The notes under the pieces are model-generated. The model was not told the origin of the DNA and ran no database searches. It saw only the letters and a list, made by a program, of their open reading frames with translations. A stretch of 49,756 nt of DNA from NCBI GenBank assembly GCA_030754885.1, contig JASLZL010000082.1, forward strand, positions 1 to 49,756, in the 5' to 3' direction. The translations under genes and the position numbers were made by a program. How positions within the stretch are numbered: position 1 is the first letter of the stretch; each line of letters begins with the position of its first letter. Source of the DNA: Rhodospirillales bacterium. GTDB lineage: Bacteria > Pseudomonadota > Alphaproteobacteria > Rhodospirillales > JASLLZ01. Below, piece after piece: positions 1-8,235 of this stretch.

Positions 1-401
1 GCTGTTATACGCAATACTTTGAAATGAATGCGGCGATGGTCCATTTCCTGAACCTTGAAGACGCAGCCAAGTTTTACGCCATAACAATCGATCTTTGGCT
101 GCACTACCGCGAAACGCTGGGGTTGGATTATTTCGAATACAGATACGAAGATTTGGTGGAAGAACCCGATGCCACCGCCCGCCAGATAATCGAAGCCCTT
201 GGCGAATCATGGAGCGACGACGTTCTTGAATATCATCGCCACGTCAAGGACAGGGGCATCATGACGCCCAGCTACCAAAACGTAAGCACCAGTGTTTATC
301 AATCCTCGCGGGAACGGTGGCGCAATTACGAGAGCCAGTTGGCTCCCGTCGCTTCCATCTTGGAGCCCTTCATACGCAAGTTTGATTATCCGCTCAGCTA
401 G
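1..401 (+). CDS. Sulfotransferase family protein, 3' fragment (5' end outside window)
   Basis: The reading frame is open from base 3 and ends at TAG 399-401, so this is the C-terminal ~132 residues of a larger protein. It aligns by eye with the C-terminus of the TPR-sulfotransferase at 25135-27270: both share the pattern MxHFLxxExxAxxYA, a WLHYR block, a YEDLV block and a final RWRNYxxQLAP. These belong to PAPS-dependent sulfotransferases, which move a sulfuryl group to an acceptor; the PAPS-binding P-loop lies upstream of the window. The acceptor is unknown. Whether TPR repeats precede it, as in the paralogue, cannot be seen. Its last 8 bases overlap the convergent methyltransferase gene. 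Confidence 0.85.
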   Translation, partial: CYTQYFEMNAAMVHFLNLEDAAKFYAITIDLWLHYRETLGLDYFEYRYEDLVEEPDATARQIIEALGESWSDDVLEYHRHVKDRGIMTPSYQNVSTSVYQSSRERWRNYESQLAPVASILEPFIRKFDYPLS

Positions 402-1098
402 CCAAGGGTTTTTCCGCTTCCATGAACAGCGATTCGTCGCGTCGGTCCACGTGGTCGACAAGCAAGTCCGGATTGCGCCCGGCCCGGTAGTCCACGCGTC
501 GGATGTTGGTGAACCCGATTTCGCCAAGGACACGGCTCAGATTGTCTTCGTCCCATACGGACTGGTGGCCGTGCTTTTGCGTAAGGGCCGCCAGGTAGTC
601 GGCCCGGTCGGGATAGCGATAGGGCAGGCCGCCGTGATCTTCCTGGCCCAAATAGGCCATAACGAACTTACGCGTGTCGGGCACCGACAAGCGGGCCACG
701 GCACCGGGTTTCAGGATTCTCAGGCATTCGGTGAGGATGTGGAGCGCATCAGCCGGTTGAAGATGCTCAAGGACGTGTTCCGTGAACAAGCCGTCAAACC
801 AATTATCCGGGCATTTCAAAGGTCTGCGCAGGTCAACCATCCAGTCCGGCCGCCGTTTGCGGCTGAAAAGTCGGGTCACGTAAAAATCGGCATTGACGAA
901 GCCCCGGTGAAAATTCGGCCCACAGCCGAGCTGTAGGTAGTTCGGCCCGTCGGACGGCGGCGGTGGATCGCGCTTAAGGAACTTTTCTCCGAACCAGCTC
1001 CGATACTCGAAGCGGAAGATGCCGCGCAGCGTCGTGCGATCGCGCTTCCATACCGAATCGCTGGACTCAGGAACAGTGGGTGGTGATTTTTCGTTCAT
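394..1098 (-). CDS. Class I SAM-dependent methyltransferase
   Basis: A 234-residue protein with a SAM-binding core: motif I is LQLGCGPNFHRGF, followed by an acidic turn (NADFY), and a post-I region containing FDGLFTEHVLEHL, as in Methyltransf_11-type enzymes. A region LKPGAVARLSVPD matches the usual motif III strand. The frame is open further upstream, but the ATG at 1098 begins MNEKSPP and the upstream codons look non-coding, so 1098 is preferred. The gene converges on the sulfotransferase with an 8-base overlap. The substrate cannot be told from the sequence. The pairing with a sulfotransferase could mean glycan or surface-molecule modification, but that is inference. Confidence 0.8.
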   Translation of the reverse strand: MNEKSPPTVPESSDSVWKRDRTTLRGIFRFEYRSWFGEKFLKRDPPPPSDGPNYLQLGCGPNFHRGFVNADFYVTRLFSRKRRPDWMVDLRRPLKCPDNWFDGLFTEHVLEHLQPADALHILTECLRILKPGAVARLSVPDTRKFVMAYLGQEDHGGLPYRYPDRADYLAALTQKHGHQSVWDEDNLSRVLGEIGFTNIRRVDYRAGRNPDLLVDHVDRRDESLFMEAEKPLAS

Positions 1099-1220
1099 GG
1101 CGACCGAGCCTAGCAGAAATTGGCTATGCGAAACGGTGCAAAATACTCGCCATTGGGCGGCTTTACTCGTAACCTGATCCGGTGTGTGATGGGCCATTCC
1201 CCCTTGGTAAGGCGTAGTCC

Positions 1221-2141
1221 ATGGTCATTTTGCATCACTATCCCCAGTCTCCGGTCTCCGAGAAGGTCCGCGTCGTGCTCGGGCTCAAGGGCTTGGACTG
1301 GCGCTCGGTGGAGATTCCGCGCCTGCCGCCCAAGCCAGACCTGATGCCTCTCACCGGCGGTTACCGTCTGACGCCGGTTATGCAGGTGGGCGCCGACATC
1401 TACTGCGACAGCCAGTGCATCATCCGCGAATTAGAGCGCCGTTTCCCCGAGCCGACCCTCTTCCCCGAGGGTACCTCTGGTATGGCTTGGGGTCTCAGCC
1501 GGTGGACGGACGGACCGTTGTTCCGCACTGCGGTTGCGCTCGTCTTCGGCGCCGGCGCGGCCGACCTGCCACCGGAATTCGCCGCTGATCGCGGCCGGCT
1601 TTATTTTGGAACCGGGTTTGATTTGGCAGCGCTTACCGAGGCCCTGCCCGGGACCTTGGCACAATTGCGCGCCCAACTCGGCTGGCTGGAAGATTGCTTT
1701 ACCGATAGCCGTGAATTCCTGGCCGGTTCTCGGCCGGGGCTCGCCGATGCGCTTGGCTACTATCTGGTCTGGTTCATCCGCGGTCGTTACGCCAAGGGGC
1801 CTGAATTCCTGGAACCGTTCGAAAGGCTTTGTACCTGGGAAAGCCGCGTAAAGGATGTCGGCCACGGAAATATGAGCGCGATGGACGCCGGCGAGGCCCT
1901 TGATGCAGCCCGCAATGCCCAACCGGAATCGGCTGAGAAAGTGGACACTAACGATCCCCAGAACCTAAAGCCTGGCGACGAAGTCGCGGTCGTGCCGGAC
2001 GGTGTTGACTGTGCGCCGCCGGTCTTCGGGTGCATCCACGCCCTGACGCCCCAAGAGATCGTCATCCGCCGCACCGACGGGCGGGTCGGAGATGTGGCGG
2101 TGCACTTTCCCAGGGTAGGCTACCGCATCTACCAAGTGTGA
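1221..2141 (+). CDS. Glutathione S-transferase family protein with C-terminal extension
   Basis: A 306-residue protein whose first ~80 residues form a thioredoxin-like GST N-terminal domain: it opens with a strand and the SPVSEKVR active-site turn, then TPVMQ with the cis-proline, then YCDSQCIIRELE, the usual glutathione gamma-glutamyl binding region with an acidic residue followed by serine. A helical C-terminal domain follows to about residue 230. The last ~60 residues (from about GDEVAVVPDG) look like a small beta-rich add-on not typical of GSTs. Family members conjugate or reduce with glutathione in the cytoplasm. The specific substrate is unknown. The ATG at 1221 is supported by the domain starting immediately. 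Confidence 0.8.
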   Translation: MVILHHYPQSPVSEKVRVVLGLKGLDWRSVEIPRLPPKPDLMPLTGGYRLTPVMQVGADIYCDSQCIIRELERRFPEPTLFPEGTSGMAWGLSRWTDGPLFRTAVALVFGAGAADLPPEFAADRGRLYFGTGFDLAALTEALPGTLAQLRAQLGWLEDCFTDSREFLAGSRPGLADALGYYLVWFIRGRYAKGPEFLEPFERLCTWESRVKDVGHGNMSAMDAGEALDAARNAQPESAEKVDTNDPQNLKPGDEVAVVPDGVDCAPPVFGCIHALTPQEIVIRRTDGRVGDVAVHFPRVGYRIYQV

Positions 2142-2218
2142 GATGTTGTCTGATCGCGGTTTCATTGTGGGCTAAATTAATGAGATAATGGCAATAGAAT
2201 ATTTCGGGAGAAGAGAGG

Positions 2219-2503
2219 GTGGCGAAGAGCAAGGTTAAGACGTCCTCGAAAAGTGGGCGCCGCTCACCGACGGTCGAGATCACGCTTCACTTGCCCGTCG
2301 AAACCGTGGAGCTGTTGCGTGACGTGGCGCTGGCCCACGCCATGGATCGCGTGGCCGTAGGGGCGACGGGTCGGGGTAGAGGGAAGGTGACAGGCAAAAT
2401 GGCCGCCGAATCCATTTCAAGAGTAATCGCCGAAATGATTGAAAAACACGCCGCCGAGCTGGAAGGCGAAGCGACAACCGTACGCGGCACATCCAAGGTC
2501 TAA
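2219..2503 (+). CDS. Small hypothetical protein, possibly ribbon-helix-helix-like
   Basis: A 94-residue protein starting at GTG, with a purine-rich ribosome-binding stretch (GGGAGAAGAGAGG) just upstream. The N-terminus is basic (many K, S and R). A short strand VEITLHLPVE leads into two predicted helices, LLRDVALAHA and ESISRVIAEMIEKH, separated by a Gly/Arg-rich loop. A strand followed by two helices after a basic tail resembles a ribbon-helix-helix DNA-binding fold, but no family signature is clear. The gene stands alone and ends 22 bases before the convergent formyl-hydrolase-like gene. Confidence 0.55.
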   Translation: MAKSKVKTSSKSGRRSPTVEITLHLPVETVELLRDVALAHAMDRVAVGATGRGRGKVTGKMAAESISRVIAEMIEKHAAELEGEATTVRGTSKV

Positions 2504-2525
2504 ATCTGCCATCTTCGCGGTGCAA

Positions 2526-3446
2526 TCATGTGGCGCCGAGTACCGTGCCCTCCGCGATGCCGCCGCCGGCGACGAATTCGCCCGCCGGTGTCTTCTTGGC
2601 GCCTTCCGCCATCACGCGCTTGACAAAAATCTCGCCGCCCGCCGTGGCGACGGCGAAGCCCTCGTCGGTGATCCGCGTGACATGACCCGGTGTGCCGTCT
2701 TCACCCTCGACCTTGGCGCAGTCATAGATTTTCAGCACCTTGCCTTCGTGAGTGGTCCAAGCACCGGGCTGCGGGTTGGTGCCGCGGATCAGGTTGTAGA
2801 TTTCGGCGAGGGGCTTTTGCCAGTCGATCTCGGCGTGCTGGTGCTTGCAAAAGCTTTCGTAGGTGGCCTTCGAATCGTCCTGCTTGATGCGTGGCGCCTT
2901 ACCGTCACGCAGTAGATCGACGGCCTCCAGAACGGCTTCCACGCCAAGAGGGAAGATCTTCTGGAAATAGACCACGCCCAGCGTGTCGTCCGGGCCGACA
3001 TCCACTTCCTTTTGCAAAAGGATATCGCCCTCGTCCAGCCCGTCGTCGGGATAAAAGATGGTGAGCCCCGTCCTGGTTGTCCCACCCATGATCGGCCAGT
3101 TGATGGAACTGGGTCCCCGGTGGAGCGGCAGAAGCGAGGGATGGAAGCAAATGGAGCCGCGTGTCGGGATGTCGCGCGCCTCGGCGGGGACGAAGATGGT
3201 GACGAAGGCAAGGACCAGAAGATCCGGCTTCAGCGCCCGCATCTGGTCCAGGGTCTCGGGGTCCTTGTAGGACTTGGGCTGATAAAGGGGGAGACTCTTC
3301 TCCAGCGCGAATTCCTTGATCGGATCGGCGGGCCGCCCTTCTTTGTCCGGGGCGCAGAAGACGGCGACGACATCGTCGCCGCGTTCCAGCATGGCTTCTA
3401 AACAGGCCTTGCCGAATGCCTGCTGTCCGTTGACGATAATTCGCAT
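2526..3446 (-). CDS. Formyltransferase-fold protein, like the hydrolase domain of 10-formyl-THF dehydrogenase
   Basis: A 306-residue protein resembling the ~310-residue N-terminal hydrolase domain of eukaryotic ALDH1L (10-formyltetrahydrofolate dehydrogenase), and more distantly methionyl-tRNA formyltransferase. It has the HPSLLPxHRG folate motif with the catalytic His at residue 102, an INW segment, and DDGLDEGD containing the catalytic Asp at residue 138; the 36-residue His-Asp spacing matches what I recall for the rat enzyme. A C-terminal Fmt-like beta domain starts near residue 205. It probably removes formyl from formyl-THF or handles a formyl-activated substrate in the cytoplasm. It lies 63 bases after the ThDP enzyme and two genes after an aldehyde dehydrogenase, probably in one operon. 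A GAGGAAG site supports the ATG at 3446. Confidence 0.8.
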   Translation of the reverse strand: MRIIVNGQQAFGKACLEAMLERGDDVVAVFCAPDKEGRPADPIKEFALEKSLPLYQPKSYKDPETLDQMRALKPDLLVLAFVTIFVPAEARDIPTRGSICFHPSLLPLHRGPSSINWPIMGGTTRTGLTIFYPDDGLDEGDILLQKEVDVGPDDTLGVVYFQKIFPLGVEAVLEAVDLLRDGKAPRIKQDDSKATYESFCKHQHAEIDWQKPLAEIYNLIRGTNPQPGAWTTHEGKVLKIYDCAKVEGEDGTPGHVTRITDEGFAVATAGGEIFVKRVMAEGAKKTPAGEFVAGGGIAEGTVLGAT

Positions 3447-3509
3447 GGCGCTTCCTCGCTTTTTGAGATATGGCGGCGGATTCTACCCTGGGTATGGGGT
3501 CGTGGCCAG

Positions 3510-5213
3510 TCAGCCTCGTTGCTGCAGCGAACTCAAGCTATACCGCGTGTGAATGGCGTCGGGGTCGATGGCCATCTCAATCAGGGCGGGACCGCCGTGG
3601 CCAAGGGCGCGTTCGAAAGCCGGTGCGAACTCTTCAGTCCGCTCCACCAGTTCACTATGGAGACCGAAGGCTTTTGCATAGGCGACGAAATCCGGGTTGG
3701 TCAGATCGGTACCAGCGACGCGGCCGCCATAGCTCTTTTCCTGATGGATGCGGATGGTCCCGTACATGTTGTTGTTGATAAGCACGATGACGATTCCGAC
3801 CTTGTACTTGACCGCCGTTGCCAGCTCCTCGGCGGTCATGAGAAAGCAGCCGTCACCCGTCACGGCGACGACGATGCGTTCGGGGTAAAGCAGCTTGGCG
3901 GAGATTGCCGCCGGGACTCCATAGCCCATTACGCCGCTGATTGGTCCGAGCTGGGTCTGCAGCGCGTGGTGGCGGAAGTATCGTTGGCTCCACCCCGCGT
4001 AGGCGCCAACCCCGTTGGTCAGGATGGCATCGTCGGGCAACCGCTCGCGCAAGCCCTTGAAGACCGCCGCCAGATCGAGCGGACCGGGGCAGGACGAGGT
4101 CGTAAAATCGGTCTCGTTAACTTGGTGCAGCGTTTCGGTCCAGTCCCTGCGCCGGATCGCATCGACGGGCTCCATAGCCGCTAGGGATTCGGCCATCCGG
4201 TCGACGTCGGCAAGAATGGCGAGGTCCGCCTGGTAGACCCGATTGAGTTCCTCGATGGCGCCTTGGATGTGGACCAGTTTCTGTTGCGGGCGGGGCACGC
4301 CGAACAAGGTGAAGCCGAGCATGTATTTCTCGCCGATGGAATTTACCTCGCTCAGCGAATCGTTCAGGACGATCACCAGATCGGCGTTTCGGATACATTC
4401 CAAAAGCTTTGGATTGGCGCCGATGCCGATCTCGCCGGCATAGCAGCGGTGCCGGTTGTCGATGATGTCGCGCCGCCGAAACGTGGTGACGACCGGGATA
4501 TCGTTCGCATCGACGAATTGTTGCACCTGGTCGCGGGTCTGGTTCGACCAACCGGGTCCACCCACCATCATGACGGGACGATCCGCCCGGTCCAGCATCC
4601 CGCGCAGTTGTTCGAGGGACTCTGACGAAGGGGCCGCGCCCGCCACTGCTCTGACGGGATCGGCATCATCGACGGCAGCTTGGTCCTCCAACATATCCTC
4701 GGGCAGGACCAGGACCACCGGTCCGGGGCGAGGCGACATCGCCATATGGAAGGCGCGCTGGACAAACTCCGGGATGCGAGCGGCGTCGTCGATCTGGGCG
4801 ACCCATTTTGCCATCGGCGCGAACATCTGGCGAAAGTCATACGATTGGAACGCCTCGCGCTCCATTTGCGAGCGGATGACCTGGCCGATGAAAAGGATCA
4901 TCGGCGAGGAATCCTGGAACGCCGTGTGGATGCCCGACGCGGCATTGGTCGCGCCCGGGCTGCGCGTGACGAAAGCGATGCCGGGGCGCCCGCTGAGCTT
5001 TCCATAAGCCTCGGCCATGACCGCCATGCCGCCCTCGTGCCGGCAACTGACCTGGCGGATGTCCCCGTGGTGCCGCTTGAGGGCATCGAGGACGCTGATG
5101 AAGCTCTCACCGGGGACGTGGTAGATCAGATCGACGCCGTTGTTCTTCAAAGCGTCGGCCAGAATTTCGCTGCCCGTTCTTGTCTGGCTCACCTCCACAT
5201 CCTCCGCGATCAT
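3510..5213 (-). CDS. Thiamine-diphosphate-dependent enzyme (acetolactate synthase / 2-hydroxyacyl-CoA lyase superfamily)
   Basis: A 567-residue protein with the three-domain layout of the ThDP decarboxylase superfamily. The PYR domain carries CRHEGG with the cofactor-activating Glu at residue 60. A central Rossmann-like domain contains the run PVMMVGGPGW. The PP domain has the Mg/ThDP motif GDGCFLMTAEE ending in LINNN, then MYGTIR. The upstream frame is also open but is only antisense or shifted reading of the aldehyde dehydrogenase; the real start is the ATG at 5213, whose ATGA overlaps that gene's stop codon and implies translational coupling. Substrate is unknown: acetolactate synthase, sulfopyruvate decarboxylase-like or oxalyl-CoA/2-hydroxyacyl-CoA lyase roles are all possible. 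Neighbours suggest carbonyl or one-carbon chemistry. Confidence 0.85.
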   Translation of the reverse strand: MIAEDVEVSQTRTGSEILADALKNNGVDLIYHVPGESFISVLDALKRHHGDIRQVSCRHEGGMAVMAEAYGKLSGRPGIAFVTRSPGATNAASGIHTAFQDSSPMILFIGQVIRSQMEREAFQSYDFRQMFAPMAKWVAQIDDAARIPEFVQRAFHMAMSPRPGPVVLVLPEDMLEDQAAVDDADPVRAVAGAAPSSESLEQLRGMLDRADRPVMMVGGPGWSNQTRDQVQQFVDANDIPVVTTFRRRDIIDNRHRCYAGEIGIGANPKLLECIRNADLVIVLNDSLSEVNSIGEKYMLGFTLFGVPRPQQKLVHIQGAIEELNRVYQADLAILADVDRMAESLAAMEPVDAIRRRDWTETLHQVNETDFTTSSCPGPLDLAAVFKGLRERLPDDAILTNGVGAYAGWSQRYFRHHALQTQLGPISGVMGYGVPAAISAKLLYPERIVVAVTGDGCFLMTAEELATAVKYKVGIVIVLINNNMYGTIRIHQEKSYGGRVAGTDLTNPDFVAYAKAFGLHSELVERTEEFAPAFERALGHGGPALIEMAIDPDAIHTRYSLSSLQQRG

Positions 5214-6712
5214 CCGATAACAAAGGGATTTTCGATTTCCGTCGCGGTGGAAATCCAGATGGCCTTGGTCTGCAGATATTCCTTGATACCCTCGACGCCG
5301 TTCTCGCGTCCGATGCCGCTCTGCTTGTAGCCGCCGAAGGGCGTGGTGTAACTGACGTCGCGGTAGGTGTTGATCCAGACCGTGCCGGCCTCGAGCTTCT
5401 CGGTCATCACCAGCGCCCGGCGCATGTCGGCCGTCCAGACACCGGCGGCGAGGCCGAAGCGGGAGTCGTTGGCGATGCGGATGGCCTCGTCCTCGTCGTC
5501 GAAGGGAATGACCGAGAGCACCGGTCCGAAAACCTCTTCTTGGGCAATCCGCATGGCGTTGTCGACGCCGGTAAAGATGGTCGGCTCGTAGAACCAGCCG
5601 TCTCGGCATTCATCGATATCCGGCCGCTTGCCGCCCAGTGCGACGCTGGCCCCTTCTTTTTTGGCGATCTCGACATAGTCGAGCACCTTGTCGTACTGCA
5701 TGCGGTTGGCGATCGGGCCGATCTGGGTCTCCGGCTTGCGCGGATCGCCGATCCGGGCCTGGCTTGTGAAACGGGCCAGGCGGTCGACGAATTCGTCGTG
5801 GATAGAGTTCTGAACGAGAAGCCTGGAACCGGCGATACAGGTCTGTCCCGTAGCACCGAAAATGCCGCCGACAACTCCTTTTACCGCGTTTTCCAGATCA
5901 CAATCGGCGAAGACGATGTTCGGTGATTTTCCGCCGAGCTCAAGGCTGACGCGCTTGATATCCTTCGCCGCCTGGGAATAGATGCGCGCGCCCGTCTCAG
6001 TCGAGCCGGTGAACCCAATGTGGCGTACCAGGGGATGGGTGACCAGGGGCTCGCCTATCTCCTGGCCAAAGCCGGTAACCACATTCATCACACCGGGCGG
6101 AAAGCCGGCGGCTTCGAATAACTCCACCACCTTGAGCGCCGTCGCCGAGGTGTGCTCCGAGGGTTTGAGCACCACCGTGTTGCCCGCCGCCAGAGCCGGT
6201 GCGATCTTGAGGGTCATGAGCAGAAGCGGCGCGTTCCATGGCACGATGCAGACGCAAACGCCCAATGGCTCGGGCTTGGTAAAATTAAATGCCGGTTTGT
6301 CACAGGGGATGAAGGCTCCCTCGATCTTGTCGGCGAGGCCGGCGTAATAATAGAACCAGTTGGGAACGTAACCGATCTGATGGATCATCTCGGCCAGCAG
6401 CCGGCCGTTGTCACGGACTTCCAGCCGGGCGAGCGATTCCGCGTTCTCCTCAATCAGCTTGCCCAGCCGGTGCATCAACTGGCCCCGCTTGGACGGGTGA
6501 AGCTGGGGCCACTCGCCCTCGGTGAAGGCCCGATGGGCGGCCTGGACGGCGCGCTCGGCATCTTCCGCCGTGCCGCGGGGCACCAGGGCCCAGGGTTGCG
6601 CTGTGAATGGATCGAAGGTCTCGAAGTATTCGCCCGCCGCCGGCGCCGACGGGACACCGTCGATGAACATGGAGAGCTTGTCGAGCGAGCCGCTGCGTTG
6701 ACGCGATCCCAT
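5210..6712 (-). CDS. NAD(P)-dependent aldehyde dehydrogenase
   Basis: A 500-residue member of the ALDH superfamily, at the family's usual length. It has the PWNAPL cofactor loop, the KPSE motif that contacts NAD(P), FTGSTETG of the Rossmann region, the general-base Glu in ELGGKSP, and the catalytic Cys in GQTCIAGSR, followed by the EEVFGPV motif. It would oxidise an aldehyde to a carboxylate in the cytoplasm. It is first of a minus-strand operon with the ThDP enzyme (4-base overlap) and the formyl-THF-hydrolase-like gene, and is divergent from the UbiD gene. An AGGAAGG site lies 9 bases before the ATG at 6712. The substrate cannot be predicted closely. Confidence 0.9.
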   Translation of the reverse strand: MGSRQRSGSLDKLSMFIDGVPSAPAAGEYFETFDPFTAQPWALVPRGTAEDAERAVQAAHRAFTEGEWPQLHPSKRGQLMHRLGKLIEENAESLARLEVRDNGRLLAEMIHQIGYVPNWFYYYAGLADKIEGAFIPCDKPAFNFTKPEPLGVCVCIVPWNAPLLLMTLKIAPALAAGNTVVLKPSEHTSATALKVVELFEAAGFPPGVMNVVTGFGQEIGEPLVTHPLVRHIGFTGSTETGARIYSQAAKDIKRVSLELGGKSPNIVFADCDLENAVKGVVGGIFGATGQTCIAGSRLLVQNSIHDEFVDRLARFTSQARIGDPRKPETQIGPIANRMQYDKVLDYVEIAKKEGASVALGGKRPDIDECRDGWFYEPTIFTGVDNAMRIAQEEVFGPVLSVIPFDDEDEAIRIANDSRFGLAAGVWTADMRRALVMTEKLEAGTVWINTYRDVSYTTPFGGYKQSGIGRENGVEGIKEYLQTKAIWISTATEIENPFVIG

Positions 6713-6828
6713 GGGGGGGTGTCCTTCCTGGCCGTTTCCTTGGACGAACTCGCCGTTCCCGCTTCTTGGTTTTACGGGTTGCCTTGAATGTCACGACGGT
6801 AATGAATTGGATTTAAGGAGTCTATACC

Positions 6829-8220
6829 ATGGGCAGCTCGGAGGAGGGCGGCAATCGCCGAACGCCTCGAACCAGCGAAGAGGGGAGGGAGATGAGAGAA
6901 TATCTGGCGCAGTTGCGGGAACGTGGCGAGTTAGTCGAGATCAATCGGCAAGTCGATCCGAAGCACGAGCTTGCCGCCGTCACGGCAGTGGCGATCAAGC
7001 GATGGGACAAGCCGATCCTGTTCAATAATGTTAAGGGCACGAAGTTTCCCGTTCTCACCCACACCTATGGTACGCGCCAGCGTCTGGCCGAGATCATCAA
7101 CATCGAACCCGAGGATTTTTGCCGTCAGTGGAGCCGGCTGGCGAGTCTGGGCGGTGAGGGTAACAAGCCGGTCGACGTCGATGCGGCCGAACGGGGTTAT
7201 GAATACTACGACTGTAAGCTTGGCGAACTGCCCTTGATTACCTATTCGGCGCGCGACGCGGCACCCTATTTTACCTCCGCCATGTTCGTCGCCAAGGAGC
7301 CCGAGACCGGGGTGCCCAACCTGTCGTTCCATCGCTCCATGTACGTCAGCGATCGGGAATTGCGCTGCCGCCTGGCGCCGCGCCACCACCTGACCCTCTA
7401 TCACGAGAAGGCCGAAAGCATGGGAAAGCCGCTCGAGGCCGCCATGCTCATTGGCCCGCCGCCGACCTCTTTCCTCAGCGCCGCGGCGCCCATACCCTAT
7501 GACGCCGACGAGCTGGAGGTCGCCGGACAACTGGCTGGAAAGCCCCTTGAGATGCGGCCCTGCAAGTGGGTCGATCTGACGGTGCCGGCATCGACCGAGG
7601 TCGTCATTGAGGGACGCTTTCTTCCCAATGAACGCCGCCCGGAAGGGCCGTTCGGCGAGTTCATGGGCTATTACACGCCCGAGGAACCGAACGCCGTCTT
7701 CGAGGTCCTGGGGGTGACGTGCCGCAAGGACGCGATCTTCCACTCAATCCTTTGTGGGGCGCCCGAGGAGGTTCTCACCTTAGAGCTTTCCGTCGCCGCC
7801 AACGTCTATAAGCGCATCAGCGACGTGTTGCCCGGTATCATCGATGTCACCTGTCAGCCCTTCGTGCTGCACACCGTGGTCAAGATCAAGCAGCAATACG
7901 AGGGTCACGCCCGCCAGGTCATTCTCGCGGTCCTGGGCTCTGAGCCGACCTGGGCCAAGATGTGCACGGTGGTCGACGAAGACGTCGATATCTACGACAT
8001 GAACGACGTCATGTGGGCGGTGCTGACGCGGTCGCGCCCGGACCGGGATACTATAACCATCGAGGACACGCCGTCCTTCTATCGCGATCCCCACAAGGAC
8101 CATTGGGGTCGCTTAGGCATCGACGCGACAGCGCCCTTCGACAGGCGCGATGATTTTGTCCGCAAGACAATTCCGGGTGTCGAGACCGTGGATCTCTCTC
8201 AATACGTCGATGGTGAATAA
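6829..8220 (+). CDS. UbiD family (prenylated-FMN) decarboxylase
   Basis: A UbiD-type protein of 463 residues (442 from the alternative start). UbiD enzymes use prenylated FMN to add or remove CO2 on aromatic or unsaturated acids. Family features include the prFMN-binding stretch around RLAPRHH, the segment MLIGPPP, and EGPFGEFMGYYTP with the conserved catalytic-site Glu. Two starts are possible: ATG 6829 has AAGGAG eight bases upstream, while ATG 6892, preceded by GGGGAGGG, begins MREYLAQL as most homologues do. Homology favours 6892 and ribosome-site spacing favours 6829. No UbiX prenyltransferase is in the window. It is divergent from the ALDH-ThDP-formyl hydrolase operon and may act in the same catabolic route. 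Confidence 0.88.
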   Translation: MGSSEEGGNRRTPRTSEEGREMREYLAQLRERGELVEINRQVDPKHELAAVTAVAIKRWDKPILFNNVKGTKFPVLTHTYGTRQRLAEIINIEPEDFCRQWSRLASLGGEGNKPVDVDAAERGYEYYDCKLGELPLITYSARDAAPYFTSAMFVAKEPETGVPNLSFHRSMYVSDRELRCRLAPRHHLTLYHEKAESMGKPLEAAMLIGPPPTSFLSAAAPIPYDADELEVAGQLAGKPLEMRPCKWVDLTVPASTEVVIEGRFLPNERRPEGPFGEFMGYYTPEEPNAVFEVLGVTCRKDAIFHSILCGAPEEVLTLELSVAANVYKRISDVLPGIIDVTCQPFVLHTVVKIKQQYEGHARQVILAVLGSEPTWAKMCTVVDEDVDIYDMNDVMWAVLTRSRPDRDTITIEDTPSFYRDPHKDHWGRLGIDATAPFDRRDDFVRKTIPGVETVDLSQYVDGE

Positions 8221-8235
8221 GAAAGCCGCCCGCCG

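Noticed and set aside
292-936. Plus-strand 214-codon ORF
   Set aside because: It is the antisense frame of the methyltransferase and has no family features.
5214-5609. N-terminal extension of the ThDP enzyme
   Set aside because: It is shifted reading of the aldehyde dehydrogenase gene; the ATG at 5213 begins the recognisable domain and overlaps that gene's stop.
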